DNA from: Takakia lepidozioides
Lineage: Eukaryota > Streptophyta > Takakiopsida > Takakiales > Takakiaceae
Assembly: GCA_030704615.1 (NCBI GenBank)
Contig: CM060732.1
Coordinates: 34,887,053 to 34,951,052, forward strand
Direction: 5' to 3'
DNA length: 64,000 bases
Part shown: positions 1 through 10,975 of the stretch, in pieces
Numbering within the stretch: the first letter of the stretch is position 1
How the letters are laid out: every line of letters starts with the position of its first letter
Notes under the pieces: generated by a model
What the model saw: the letters and a program-made list of their open reading frames with translations, nothing else
What the model was told of the DNA's origin: nothing
The model's database searches: none
Program-made: the position numbers and the translations under genes

Positions 1-149
1 AACCTTCGTTTTATGGTTTGGTTCTATGTCATAAATATGGAAAATGCGGACATCTGTCGTCGATAACGTCCTCTGCTTGTGATCTGTCATGATACGTTTA
101 GCCCCTTCATACTGCATCCCTCATGAGAGCCTTCACAAGTTTAGTTCGT

Positions 150-430
150 TAAATGAACCCATGGGTAACATGTGCGCGAAAATGGTGGAAGCGTATGCAC
201 ATGGGGGCGTGTATTGCAGATTTCGTATCGGACGATGGGACTGTTTATGTGACCAAGTATAGCGGCTTGCATCCGTCGTGCATAAGTTGTGGAAAATGGT
301 GGAGAATCTGAAGAAACCCAGCTTTGTGATGGATCCACATGGTATTATATAAGGGATGGCAGCACAAAAAAACAATTCGAGTCGTCACGGAACACCATCC
401 AGTCGTAAGGTCCTCAAACATCCACACGCA
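150..430. repeat. Left arm of inverted duplication shared with 13670-13880
   Basis: Segments at about 155-215 and 385-420 reappear in reverse complement at about 13805-13875 and 13670-13735, for example the stretch containing GTATGCACATGGGGGCGTGT. The similarity marks the outer part of the two inverted MULE copies that fill 0-14 kb. No element terminus resembling the one at 9.56 kb is visible here, so the left end of the first copy may lie outside the window. Confidence 0.55.
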
Positions 431-489
431 CCTGCTGAATGCAGATGTCTGAGCCACGACGGGAGTAGGTGCAGAATTGGTATATTGTC

Positions 490-1050
490 GCATTTGCCAG
501 GAGACGGACCAGGCTGAGACAATTGCATCTGCAAATGCGCGTGGATGTTTGAGGTCCGTTGTGTCGCGAGTCTGTTCACAGTGGGTCTGCTGGCCCGTCA
601 GTGCTCCGGATATTCCCCTTATCGCGTGCATAACAGTCAGTTTGGAGGCGGTCTGCTGGAAGTCCGTCTGTTGGGATATCAGTCTGTCGCACTTGTGAAT
701 TTGTCAGTCTGTTGTGTCAGAAGTCTGTTGCACTAAGTCTGTTTGACTTCTTATTTTCCCTCCGGTTAGTCTTTTTGCTTGTTCTCCCGCCAGTCTGGCG
801 AAACGTCCGTCTGCTGGACAGTTCTCCTCTATGGATATCAGTCTGTTGGACTGTGCATGCATCAGTTTGTTGTGCCGCGAGTCTGTTCACAATGGGTGTG
901 TTCGACTTTCCTATTTTCCCTTTACTCTCTTTTGTCTTCATTCCGCTGGCAGGGAAGTGCCTCCAATATGAAGCCGCTTCGCCTCAGCAAAGCGAATAGT
1001 CCGCTGGACTGGCGATCCGCTGGACTCTCGGCCCGATGGGAAATGAGTCT
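490..1050. repeat. Subterminal array of AGTCTGTTG-type motifs, left copy
   Basis: The core AGTCYG, mostly as AGTCTGTTG or AGTCCGCTG, recurs at irregular spacing through this non-coding stretch. The complementary form CAACAGACT fills the matching stretch 12350-13500 of the inverted copy. Arrays of short motifs near element ends are typical of transposase-binding subterminal regions in plant DNA transposons. That role is inferred here. Confidence 0.6.
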
Positions 1051-2499
1051 GCTGCACTTGCGAGGACCGTGGATGAATTTAGTACGATGCGTTCGTTCGG
1101 TGGACGTATTCAATGCGATGCCGGCGGATAGTTGGCGCCTGTGAAATCGCGCCACGTTGGTAGTGCCATGCCCGCTTTCCCCCTTCTACTTCTACTTTCT
1201 TCTCATGTTCCCTTTGCGATCGACTCCATTCTCTTCGCGCCTGTTTCTTCGCACAGTTTTGCACTGTTTTGTTTTCCTCTTTGCGTTTCCATCACCGTAA
1301 CGAAAGACGACCGTTCTTCCCTAGGTGTGGAGAGTCGCGGTGAGCCGTGAAGCGTCGCAAACACGCTCGCCTTCGTAACAACTCGAAGTTCATCAGCTCG
1401 GTGAGGTTCTCACTTGCTGCGGTGCTTCCATTCCATTTTGTGTCCTCTTCTTGCTTAGGGTGAGTCTTTTCATAGGACTTCTATCTGTCGCTCATTGTCC
1501 TTGCACCTTCGTTTCATTCTGCAGCGATGGAGGATGCTTGTGAAAAAGGTGGAGCGGACTGGGTGGATTTTGTGCACCAAACTAGACTGAAGAAGGAGCG
1601 AAGGTACTGGTACTCACCAGACGAGTTTGATCATAAAATAGTGGAAGCATTTGTAGACCTCCGCGCCCGGAAGCCCAAAAACTCGAATTGGCAGAAGGAC
1701 AAGCTCTTCTGTCCCTTCTGTGAAGAGGTTATCAAGGACAAAATCCAACTAAATCGGCATTGTGTTGACACGGGTTGCAAGGAGACTGTTGCAATGATTC
1801 CACGGGATTTCAAGCCTTGGCCGATATTGAAAGAAATGTCGATTGTCAAAGAGGCCACAATGCGCTTGCGCGGATCAGTGCTTGACCCCGCACTTTGAAA
1901 TTAGACGAAGTGCGCGCACGGTATGGCGTCCATTGTGGTGGCCCGTCAATGGAGGATTTGCAAGTGCAGGGAACGCCGGACGCTCCCAGAAAACGTAAAC
2001 TGAGTGATGGGGCCCAAAAAAGGGAGAGGCAAAAAAAAGAGAAGGCTGCAAGGTCTGCTCGCGAGGCAAGGGCAAAATCCACGCAACAGACTGAACCCCG
2101 TCCTGGGCGGCAGACCCACACCATCAGTACTGATACTGAAAGTGAATCTGCTCAGGGCCTGGAAGGGGTGACAAGTCCAGTGGACATTGACTTGCCTGAC
2201 CAGACTCAGGAGCAGACTCACACAAATATCGCGACCCATGCCATCGGTTTAGGGTCAAAACCAAAAACTCAACAGAGCACTGAAGGGCCAGTCTGCCCTG
2301 GCACATTGCGCCTCGTTGACTTTGGGCTTTTCCCACTAGAGTGCCCACCAATTGGGGATCCAGACTTCTTCCGTTATTTCTACAGAGTTGCCCAGTCAGG
2401 TCTGCTACGCACATTCATCTGACAGGCGGAACAAAACTGGTTGAACAGCTTTGAAGATGAAGATGATGATGATGAAGTAGATGAGGTAATGGTCAGTCT

Positions 2500-2765
2500 G
2501 ACCGCCCAGTCTGTTCTCTGTGCTGTTTGAGTCCATCATCGGGGTCACGTTGCCTATTCAGTCTGGTCAGTCCGCTGCGTTCTCTCCCCAGTCCGCTGGG
2601 TCACTCCGCTCGTCAGTTAGTCTGTTTTATATCGCTGCATTACTTACTGAGTCCGTTTGTCAGTCCGCTGGTCCAGTCCACTGGTATAGTCTACTAGTTG
2701 CCTCCACCCTACGTACGCACGTTACAGTCTGTTGGTCTGTGAGTCCAGTCCGCTGCATGAGATAA
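2500..2765. repeat. AGTCYGCTG motif array inside MULE gene 1
   Basis: Between the acidic-region exon and the exon starting near 2782, the motif AGTCTG/AGTCCGCTG recurs every 10-30 bases. The stretch has no supported coding frame and probably lies in an intron. Its composition matches the subterminal arrays at 490-1050 and 9690-10030. Confidence 0.5.
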
Positions 2766-3009
2766 TATAGAGTCCACGTCCATGTTCCTGACGTCCAAGT
2801 TCTATGCCGTGTACCATGATGAACGTGTTTCTATTCGTAGGGCCATTCAAGCTTGGCGGATACCTAGCAATGATGCTCCTTTACAAGCGACTGCAGTGCG
2901 TGCGGAAGTGGACCGCGTGCGAGAGTACATATTATTGAAGTATCCTGGGTCATCTGCTGCTATAGTGGCATTACATATTCAAGACGCGTCGGGGGGGAAT
3001 GCGTCTGGG

Positions 3010-3190
3010 ACAGCCGAGTCTGCCATCCAGCAGACTCCCATTCAGCAGGCCGTCATCCAGCAGACTCCCGTTCAGCAGCCTGTCATCCAGCAGACTCCCA
3101 ACGAGCAGCCTGTCATCCTGCAGACTCCTCTCCAGGAGCCCATCATGCAGCCCATGCCAATGGGAAGTCCTGTCATCCAACAGACTACGG
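3010..3190 (+). repeat. In-frame CAGCAGACT repeats encoding QQTP units
   Basis: CAGCAGACTCCC-type units repeat at about 30-base spacing in the frame of MULE gene 1. They are translated as a series of IQQTP/VQQPV-like units. The DNA motif is the same as in the non-coding arrays, so the repeat may be kept for its DNA sequence as much as for the peptide. Confidence 0.65.
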
Positions 3191-4129
3191 ACCAGCAGAT
3201 TGTCTTTCTCTCACATAGCACGGCGCTTGTTGCAGTTTGGAGATCGCCATCACCGGTAATTCGACCCGGAGCTGAAGACCTCACACTTCTCCGGCTTAGG
3301 GTGGGAGAAATTAATCCCCATTTGGATTGGCATAATGAGCTCCACCGGATTGTTGCGGACCGCCGGTGGTCATTTGTACCCTTTCATTATTCCATGGAGT
3401 TTTCTATTGAGGAAGCCAACCATGTTCTAGAAGCCGCCTCTGCTGTTGCCATTGAAGCCACAAGCGACCAAAATGCGCCGCCTCTACTTGTGCAGCTGAT
3501 TCTCATGGATAACCCACGGCCTGAAGACCTCAGACATATGCCTATGGCACATCCAACCTTTGGGGTGCGAAGAAAGCACTTGTTCGGATTGACTGAGGAG
3601 GACTTTGAGCACATGGCAGCTTCCTTCCTACAACACAGATGGATGCAATTTGGCAATTTCCGCTCATACAACAAGTTGATGAAGGATCTGCATAGTTTGA
3701 GGATGGACTTACTCCATGGAACAAACCATTCACAGAAGTTTGTGGTGGATGACGCATTGCACTGGTTTGCATTGGTGATGGAGCGAGCAGTATTCGACAT
3801 TGTTTTGCAGAATCCCAATGTCTTCAAAGTCCTATGGTGTGGGATCCCAACTGAAGACCGCATCGGCGCCATTGCTCATCTCGATGGAGCATGCCTGTGC
3901 CGGCAAAGCAAGGACATTGGCCTCGTCGGAAATCTCTTGGAAGGTAAAATGTTATGGGCAACTTTTGTGTTTCAGCTCAATTTCTTTTGCCAACTTTTTT
4001 AGAAGTTCACATTTGCATAAACATGTGTTGCAGGGCGAGTTGATCTGGGAGACAAGCAAGTGCAAGCTGCTTTCGACTCTTTTGCCAGAGGTGCAAGGGA
4101 CCTTGTCCTGGCTTTACAAGGAGTTCAGG

Positions 4130-5400
4130 AGACTGTCCAGCAGACTGGCCACAATAATGTCGAACAACATATTCCCCACGACACATGTGGGCAGACTGCC
4201 CAAGTGCTGGAGACCGAGCATGTGCACCAGACCGTCCCAGGTAATAGGCCAGATCACTCTAGCAGACTGCCCCGCACACACATACTCAGTATGTGCAAAC
4301 AGGACTGAGCGGGCAGCGAACTTTGCAGCAGACCAGAGAACAGACCGGCCAACAGACCGCCCCTCAGTCGACTGTGCAGCAGACCAGCAAACATGACCAC
4401 CAGACTGCCCCTCGGCAAACTGTACAGCAGACCATGCAGCAGACCGACGAATCCAGCCAGCAGATTGCCCCTCAGTAGACTGTGCAGCGCATTGGCGAAC
4501 CCACTCAGCAGATGGCCGAGCAAACTATCCAGGAGACTAACAGCTAGTCTGTTCCCTGGATTGGGCAACAGACTCGGATGCACTGGCCTCACCGGGACCC
4601 TGTGGATGAATTTCTGCTGAGTTCCCAACAACATGTTTTTGGATCTGCCAGTATGAGTGTTTTGACCGAGTCCACTTTTCCCCCAGGCACATTCACTGAC
4701 GACGTCATCAGGTCACCGGTAAAGCATTCTTATCCAGCTCCCCGTGGCCTGCCTTCTATGACCTTCCAGCTTAGTCCCGTTTTCGTGCGCTCAGTGGCGA
4801 AAGCCATAGATGAGTCTTACGTGATGACTGAACTCAATCTGGGAACGCAAAACCGTATCATAGATCTTACAGAAGAGTCTGAGGAAGCAATTGCCGGTGG
4901 GTCTTCCATACATGTTCTTGATGTTTCCTAAGTCCATGGAGATCCGAACACCCAGCCGGCTGTCCACCAGACTGACCAGCACACTGAACAGTGGACACAT
5001 GGAAGGACTGCCGAGCAACCTGTGGCGGGGCAACATACTGTCTTCATTGATAAGCAGACTAACTAGCAGACTGCACAGGTCACAGATGGAAGGACTGACC
5101 AGGATGGCTCGGAGCGGCAGACTGCACAGCTCAGCTTTGACTGCACAGTTCAGACTGCACGGCCTGACCAGCACACTACATACTTCACAGAGGGAAGGAC
5201 TGACGACCAACCTGCCACCGAGCACATTGCCCACATTGAGGAAGAGACTGAACCGCAGAGTTGCCAGCAGACTGCACAGTTCACAGACGAAAGGACTGAT
5301 GAAGAACCGGCGGCCGAGCAGACTGCCCACATTGCGCAACAGACTGAACATGCTGGCAGGTACACTGACAAGGAACCACATGCGGCGCAGACACCGTCTG
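4130..5400 (+). repeat. Long CAGACTG-rich segment, partly coding (QTAQ/QQTE)
   Basis: CAGACTG, CAGCAGACT and close variants recur throughout. In the frame of the open stretch starting at 4578 they give degenerate units of the type QTAQFTDERTDEEPAAE, interrupted by TAA (4929) and TAG (about 5055). From 4300 to 4570 the same motif continues without a clean frame. Confidence 0.55.
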
Positions 5401-6189
5401 GTATAGTGCTGGATTACATGGAGTCTGCTCCCTCACCCCTTGGGCAGGTTGTGCCATTTCCTCTTTCAGCACTGTTGTTTATGTTTTAGCACATTGTGAA
5501 ATTGGGCTAATTCGTCATTTTGCTCGGTATCCTCACAGGATGTTCGTCCCTCCGTCGGCAGACTGTCTACTTCTGAGGACATGACATCTTCCGCCCATGC
5601 TGCAAACGTGGGATCGACAACCAAGAAAGGTGTGGGGGTGAGCACGCCCCCCGATGCGCGGGTCAGTTCTACGCATGCGACCCACGAAGCTGCAAAGACA
5701 GGTCCAGCAAGTGTAAACAAACCTGCTGACCAGCCTCTGTTGCGAAGTAGGGCGGCAGCGCTGCGTTTGTCTGCTCTATCCAGCCCGCCTACAGCTGTCC
5801 CTGCTTCCCAGGGGAGAGGCAAAGCCAAGAAGCGGACTGTCGTGGACCATGACCGCTCACAAGGTACAATTAAACTCTAAGGGGGAGGTAGACCGGGGGT
5901 GTGAGGGGAAAGATTTCTGGCAGAGCTCCTTGCACATGAAGGCATGTCGGCCAAGTCCTCCAAGGACATGTCCTGAATGAGGCAATGCACGCAAATGTGA
6001 GGAACACCTCAATGGGAGAAACTGAGAGCACTTACCAAGCAATCCGGGCTTGGTGGTTCTCCTCTAGTGCTGCTACTGGGATCCAGCTGAAGGAGTTGGA
6101 GGACTGGTTGGTTTTCTAGCACTTCAAGTACAGACAGTGGGGAGCTTTCATGACGACGGTAAGCCTCTTCAATCCCAGAAACACAAATT

Positions 6190-9047
6190 TCACTTTGCAT
6201 CGTGCATGTTCCAATTCCTTTGGGGTTGTTGGATTGTCACTTGCAGAACCTCTGCCACCTCTAGAGGTGCCTCGTCGTAGGGGAAGTCGTCCGGAGGATG
6301 TCTTTCCATGAACTGATTGGATTCGTCATTGCCGCCGGCACCATTGCCCAAGAGCAAGTTAGGTAATCCTTCATGAATGGTTCCCAGCGCCGTGCCACAA
6401 GCGCGCACAAGGAGGCCATCCTGCAGGTCAGGGTGAAGCATCTTCAGGACACGGACCTGATGCTTGCATAAGTTTCCCTTCATTGCCCATGGGCACGTGC
6501 AACAACCCCAATCGCAATCAGGATTGTAAACAATGTATGTTGTGCTGGGGTGGTTGCTGCTGAGAACGTAGGCTGGTTCACCAGGACCCAAGGGAAGAGT
6601 AACACTCTTAGCAGGAATGTCTCGTGCCGCAAACCACATTGCTATTTTGGGCTTCCAGTACTGTTCGATATAGTCAAGAAATTCATGTCCTTTCGGGTAT
6701 TTTGACCTCATACGACGGATTCTCCTTGCAACCCACCGAAGCGCTCTTTTCTCGTTGTGTGGTCCCCCTCTACAGTACATGAGGTCTCCCATATCCTTCA
6801 ACAAGTTTACAGCGGTCACCGGATCCTTCGTTTTCTTGCATGATTGCTTCACCCATGCCTTGCGGACATGCCAAAGGCAGAGGAAAATGAGTACTCCTTC
6901 AAAAACAATTCTGCACAACACACATGGTACACATTAGAGTCTTGGGATTGGACTGCAATGGTGGACTGCCGGAGTGGACTGTAACAGCGACCTGTATCAG
7001 CGGGCAGAGCCACTGGACTCGCCCAGTGGACAATACAATGCCATGACGTTGATGTGCTGGAATAACCCCATTGGACTACCCAGTGGACTTCCCCATTGGA
7101 CTTCCCCTAGCTAGGACTGGGGCAGCGGACTGCCCCATTGGACTGCCACAGTGGACTGCCGAGCGGACTTGCCAGGGACTGCCGAGTGGACTTGGCAGCG
7201 GACGGCCGACCCCAGGGACTGCTGAGTGGACTTGACAGCGGACTTGGCAGCGGACTGCCGAGCGGACTTGCTAGGGGACTGATGAGCGGACTTGACAACG
7301 GACTACCAGTGGATTTGCCCAGCGAACTGCCATTGGGTTTCGCCACAGGAGTCTGCCAGTGGACTATAGCAATGGACTACTGCAGTGGACCTCGACAATG
7401 GACCGGTGCTATGGACCAACAGACTTACCGAATAGCGTTGATTTCTGCTTCGGCATCGTCCACAATGAAGGCATTGGGTCGCCAGCTCGGCAAATCTGCG
7501 AGGAGTGAATCACGCAAGGCTCTCATCCACGGAACCAGGTCTCTTGTCCGATTCCTTGCGGATAGGATATAGGCAACTGGTATACCGTTCAACCACTCGT
7601 CGAAGACCATCAACGTGTACAATGGGAACTGTTGGAATGCACAATGTAAGATGGTCAGAGCATGCAAATTCCGCTCAGTTCTGCACGAGAAGACTTCATA
7701 AGAGTGATGAGGTCTGCAGCGGTTCACAATGGGTCTGCCCCTCGGTCTTCCGCAACATACACATGAAAACATACAGAAAGGGTCAGCACACCAAATATTA
7801 TGTGAATGTTGCATGGTACTATGCTATTATGCTCGTACAAGTCCATGGAATCGTTCGAATAGTACCTTGTCATGATTTGTCCCAAAGGTTGCATCACATG
7901 CAACGATACGGTCATGTCCTAGTTCCAGCATTCGTCGTTTCTGCTAGAGTCTGTATGCCAATAGTGAATGTCAAATCTCCATCAAAATGCTCGAATGTTG
8001 GCTCTAATTTCTCCTCTTGATAGAAAAAAAACGGACGCAAGATTCTGGTCTCTCCACATGCACACACTCTCTGCATCATCGGCGTGCTTTTTGAAGGTTT
8101 GCCACGCACGTTTGTCGGCAAGGTTGCGAACATCTTGCTCCAACAAGAAATCATCGCGGGTCCATGCATCGCCCAAACAAGTGTTTTTCATCACGTACTC
8201 TTTATGCTCCATCATGATTTGGGCGACCGACAGGCCTCGGCACAAACACTCGACGACCCAGGCTTTCAATTCCTCACTAATGTGTGGTGCATAGGCGTGG
8301 CGGGTGTTCCTGAACTCTGCGGATTTCCCATGCGAGGGTTTCCCTTGCGCATCTGTATGCTCCATGTTGTTGTAGTACGTGAGGACACAGATGTCAGGGG
8401 CGAGATAACATTGCTGGACCTTTAAACAACATTGACAACAACGTTTATAAGACTCTCCATACTCCGACTTCTTTCTCCTTGGGCTTTTATGAGGGCAAGA
8501 TGTTCCAGCACCCACAAGAGGTCCTCCACGCTTCTGTTTTGGATCCTCCACTATTGCCTTGTTGGTGCGTTTGTCATCAGGACCGTAGCAGCATTGATAC
8601 TTGGACAGAAAATTCTAAAATCGATATCCAACGAGTTGAGGAAGCATAAAATCAGAGAACTCGTGAAACAAAAAATGGCAACAGACATGCAATGAAACGT
8701 CAAAAGGACTGAGGATGGTGCACACATAATACTGGACAGAAATGTGTTGGCTCTGGGTGTTTTTCGCGAGCCGGGTTCCACTTTAGAATGGACATTCACC
8801 CAAAACTGAGTGGGTAGTCCTCCAAACTCTCTTCTCCCAGGACGAAGTCACCAACTCTATCCCAAGGTATGCAGGCCTTTTCAACATTCACTCGCGCACC
8901 CATAAACCCATATTGCGTCTCACTCTTCCAATGGAGATCATTCCTGTTGAAGGGTCTTGGTTTTGCTGTTTGCAAACATTGTCGAAGAGGCCGTATAAGC
9001 GGGCTTTCCGTGATCAGTATATCATCGGGTTTTGCTTCCACGTCCAT
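6190..9047 (-). pseudogene. MULE gene 2: Mutator-like transposase (zinc finger, DDE, SWIM)
   Basis: The exons read from high to low coordinates. The N-terminus starts at the ATG at 9047 (MDVEAKPDD). A Cys/His-rich zinc-finger-like part lies in 8551-7982 (YLAPDICVLTYYNN...). The first catalytic Asp is in CDATFGTN, ending at a donor at 7866. The exon 7628-7429 carries the second Asp in FIVDDAEAEINAI. The last exon, 6910-6190, holds CLWH, a candidate catalytic Glu in EFLDYIEQYW, and a SWIM finger (CTCPWAMKGNLCKH). Phases fit across the last intron. This order is that of MULE transposases, which cut and rejoin element ends in the nucleus. Two single-base frame breaks, one near a run of eight T at about 8030-8050 and one just before CDATFG, stop a continuous reading. 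Either the copy died recently or the assembly has errors. The last intron is made of motif repeats. Confidence 0.82.
6940..7428. repeat. Intron of MULE transposase built from GGACTGCC repeats
   Basis: The intron between the exon with the second Asp and the SWIM exon consists almost wholly of TGGACTGCC, GCGGACTTG and similar units. The motif runs into the 5' splice site: on the minus strand the donor GTAAGT continues directly as AGTCTGTTGG. This is the same motif family as in the subterminal arrays. Confidence 0.65.
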
Positions 9048-9545
9048 GCCCTATATAGTACAAAGGACACGCTTTTGAACATGCAAGAAACGCGCCGCAG
9101 TACAGGACACGATCGACAACGTGCCAGGAGAACAGTGCGCACGATCGCGGCTGCTGGCAAGTGGCAAGCGGCAGGGATGCAGGTTTGAATTGCAGCCCTA
9201 AAAATGGAGGGCTCGGATGGGTTATGGGAATGGACGGTGACGATCCTGCGCCGTCAGCGGACTGGATGGCAGGGGACTGGCCAACGGACTGGCGGACTGG
9301 CAGACTGCTGGGCAGCCGACTGGCCAGCAGCGGACTAGCAGACTGGAGGACAATGGACTCATGGGCGGGGGACTGGCCGCGCGGCGGACGGGGGCGCGGG
9401 CGCGGTTGCTGCAGCCGCGCCCGCGGCTGGGCGACCGCGCGCAGCGGCGGGCGGCGGGGCGGGCGGGGTGCTGGGGAGCCGGGCGTCCGTGCGCGGGGCC
9501 CACCGGCCACATCGCACGTGCCCATTGAAGACCCTATTATCTTAA
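9030..9545 (-). repeat. Terminal region of MULE copy 1 (right end)
   Basis: The region runs from the transposase start codon to the terminus and contains an array of GGACTGGC-type motifs (9255-9370) and a very GC-rich block (9370-9510). Its inner part, 9030-9260, matches 10020-10255 in reverse complement, including the start codon region and the stretch CGCGCCGCAGTAC. This shows that the two copies face each other. Confidence 0.75.
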
Positions 9546-9605
9546 AATGAGAGGCCTAATATGGCGCCTCTCATTTTACAATAATTGGGACGTAATGGCG
9601 CACGC
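9525..9605. mobile_element. Junction of two MULE terminal inverted repeats
   Basis: AAAATGAGAGGC and GCCTCTCATTTT face each other across eight bases (CTAATATG). Further out, CCCTATTATCTTA on the left is complementary, with mismatches, to TACAATAATTGGG on the right. These are the outer ends of the left and right copies, which therefore abut. A third copy of the same terminus is at about 14540-14592, in the orientation of the left copy. Confidence 0.7.
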
Positions 9606-9609
9606 GCGA

Positions 9610-10255
9610 GTTGACTGGTGGGCCCCGCGCACGGACGCCCGGCTCCCCCCACCGGGACCCCCCGCCCACGGTCGCCCAGCTGCTGCTGCGGCCCCACCAG
9701 CCGCGCCCCCAGTCCGCCGCGGCCAGTCTGCCCGCCAGTCCGCTGCCCGTGAGTCCAATTCCCCTCAGTCCGCCAAATCGCCAGTCTGCCGGCCAGTCTG
9801 CTGTGCATGCCAGTCCACTGTGCCAGTCCCCGCCAGTCCACCCAACAGTCCGCTATGCCCCTCTGCTGCCCCCAATCTGCACTGGCCGAAGGATCTAGAT
9901 CGTCCATTCTGAGAAACCCATCCGCGCCATCCATGCCAGTCCGTTGTGCCAGTCCCGGCCAGTCCACCCAACAGTCTGCCCGCCAGTCCGCCGCCCATGA
10001 ATCCGCTTTCCTCAAGTCCACTGATGATGCCGCATCTGGACCGTCCGTTCGTAAATGCCATCTAAACCCTCCATTTTTAGGGCATGAATTCAAACCGTAT
10101 CCTTGCCGCCTGCCACTTGCCAGCAGCCGCGAACGTGCGCATTGATGCTCCTTACACGTTGTTCATCGTGTCCAGTGTACTGCGGCGCGTTTCTTGCAGG
10201 TTTTGAAGCGTGTCATATATACTGTACAAGGCATGGACGTGGAAGCAGAAGGTGA
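9610..10255 (+). repeat. Terminal region of MULE copy 2, inverted
   Basis: This is the reverse-complement counterpart of 9030-9530. It has a GC-rich block (9620-9720), then an array of CAGTCCGCC/CAGTCTGCC motifs (9710-10020), then the conserved stretch leading to a start codon at about 10232 (MDVEAEGDD). Confidence 0.72.
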
Positions 10256-10610
10256 TGATTTTCGTACCCACGTTCTGTGATTTCATGCTTCCAGAAGTCG
10301 ATGGATATCCATTGTGATTTTTATGTCCAAGTATCAATGCTGCTACGGTCCAGATGACAAGCGCACCAACAATGCGATAGTGGAGGATCCCAAACTGAAA
10401 CGTGGACCTTGTGGGTGCTGGAACATCTCACCGTCATAAAGGCCCAACATTTGTGTCCTCACGTACTACAACAATATGGAGCATACAGACGCAAAAGGGA
10501 ACGTCTGTCATGGGAAGTCCGTTGAGTTCATGAACACTCGCCACGCCTATGCACCACACATTAGCGAGGAATTGAAAGCATGGGTCATGGAGTGTCTGTG
10601 CCGATGACCA
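10232..10610 (+). pseudogene. Truncated MULE transposase, copy 2
   Basis: The reading MDVEAEGDD at 10232 corresponds to MDVEAKPDD of gene 2. Bases 10465-10603 encode TYYNNMEHTDAKGNVCHGKS and a continuation that matches the zinc-finger exon of gene 2 almost residue for residue. The homology stops at about 10605, where CAGACT repeats begin. The DDE and SWIM parts are missing, so this copy cannot code for a transposase. A large internal deletion joins it to gene 1 of the same copy. Confidence 0.75.
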
Positions 10611-10975
10611 GCAAGTCCACAAGCAGACTGACGCAGCAGACCGAGCAGGTAGACTACCAACTACAAGCAGACTCACAGAACAAAGGAACCAGCGGACTCT
10701 AGCGGACTCACGAGCAGACTCACAAGCATCGTGGCACAGAACAAAGGAACCAGCGGACTCCAGAAGACTCAATGACAAGAGACACCTGCGCACGTATAGT
10801 AGACTGAACCAACAGACTCTATGACAATAGACACCTGCGCACAGTGGACTGCAGGAGGGGACTGTACTACTGGACTCCGGAAGCAAGACGAGCAAACTCA
10901 TGGGACTGACCAGCAAGTCCACAAGCAGACTGACGCAGTAGACTGAGCAGATAGACTACCAACTGTGGGGACAGA
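10610..10975. repeat. CAGACT array at deletion junction of MULE copy 2
   Basis: The array has irregular CAAGCAGACT, CAGCGGACT and CAACAGACT units. One block is repeated: 10610-10660 and 10908-10962 share the stretch CCAGCAAGTCCACAAGCAGA. It separates the truncated transposase from gene 1 of the inverted copy and may mark where internal sequence was lost by recombination between repeats. Confidence 0.55.

Larger units (their letters stand above)
1527..5880 (+). pseudogene. MULE gene 1, copy 1: BED-like zinc-finger protein with Gln-Gln-Thr repeats
   Basis: I do not recognise the full protein. The first exon (1527 to about 1900) has a CPFC...H....C zinc-finger-like cluster inside a BED-like segment. 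Next comes a basic stretch (PRKRKL) around 1980-2070, an acidic stretch near 2450-2490, a large exon 2782-3945 of unknown fold, and a QTAQ/QQTE-rich segment to about 5490. The last part, 5537-5880, ends in a basic tail (GRGKAKKRTV). A likely splice donor follows GNLLE at about 3945, with the acceptor at about 4034. Breaks seen: the frame shifts near 1885, TGA at about 2420, TAA at 4929 and TAG near 5055, so this copy is probably dead. It converges on the transposase gene at 6190-9047, as mudrA and mudrB do in maize MuDR. A role as accessory or DNA-binding partner is inferred. Confidence 0.55.

Noticed and set aside
9161-10093. Long Arg/Gly/Pro-rich open frames near the MULE ends
   Set aside because: They arise from GC-rich motif arrays, occur on both strands at once, and show no conserved start or domain.
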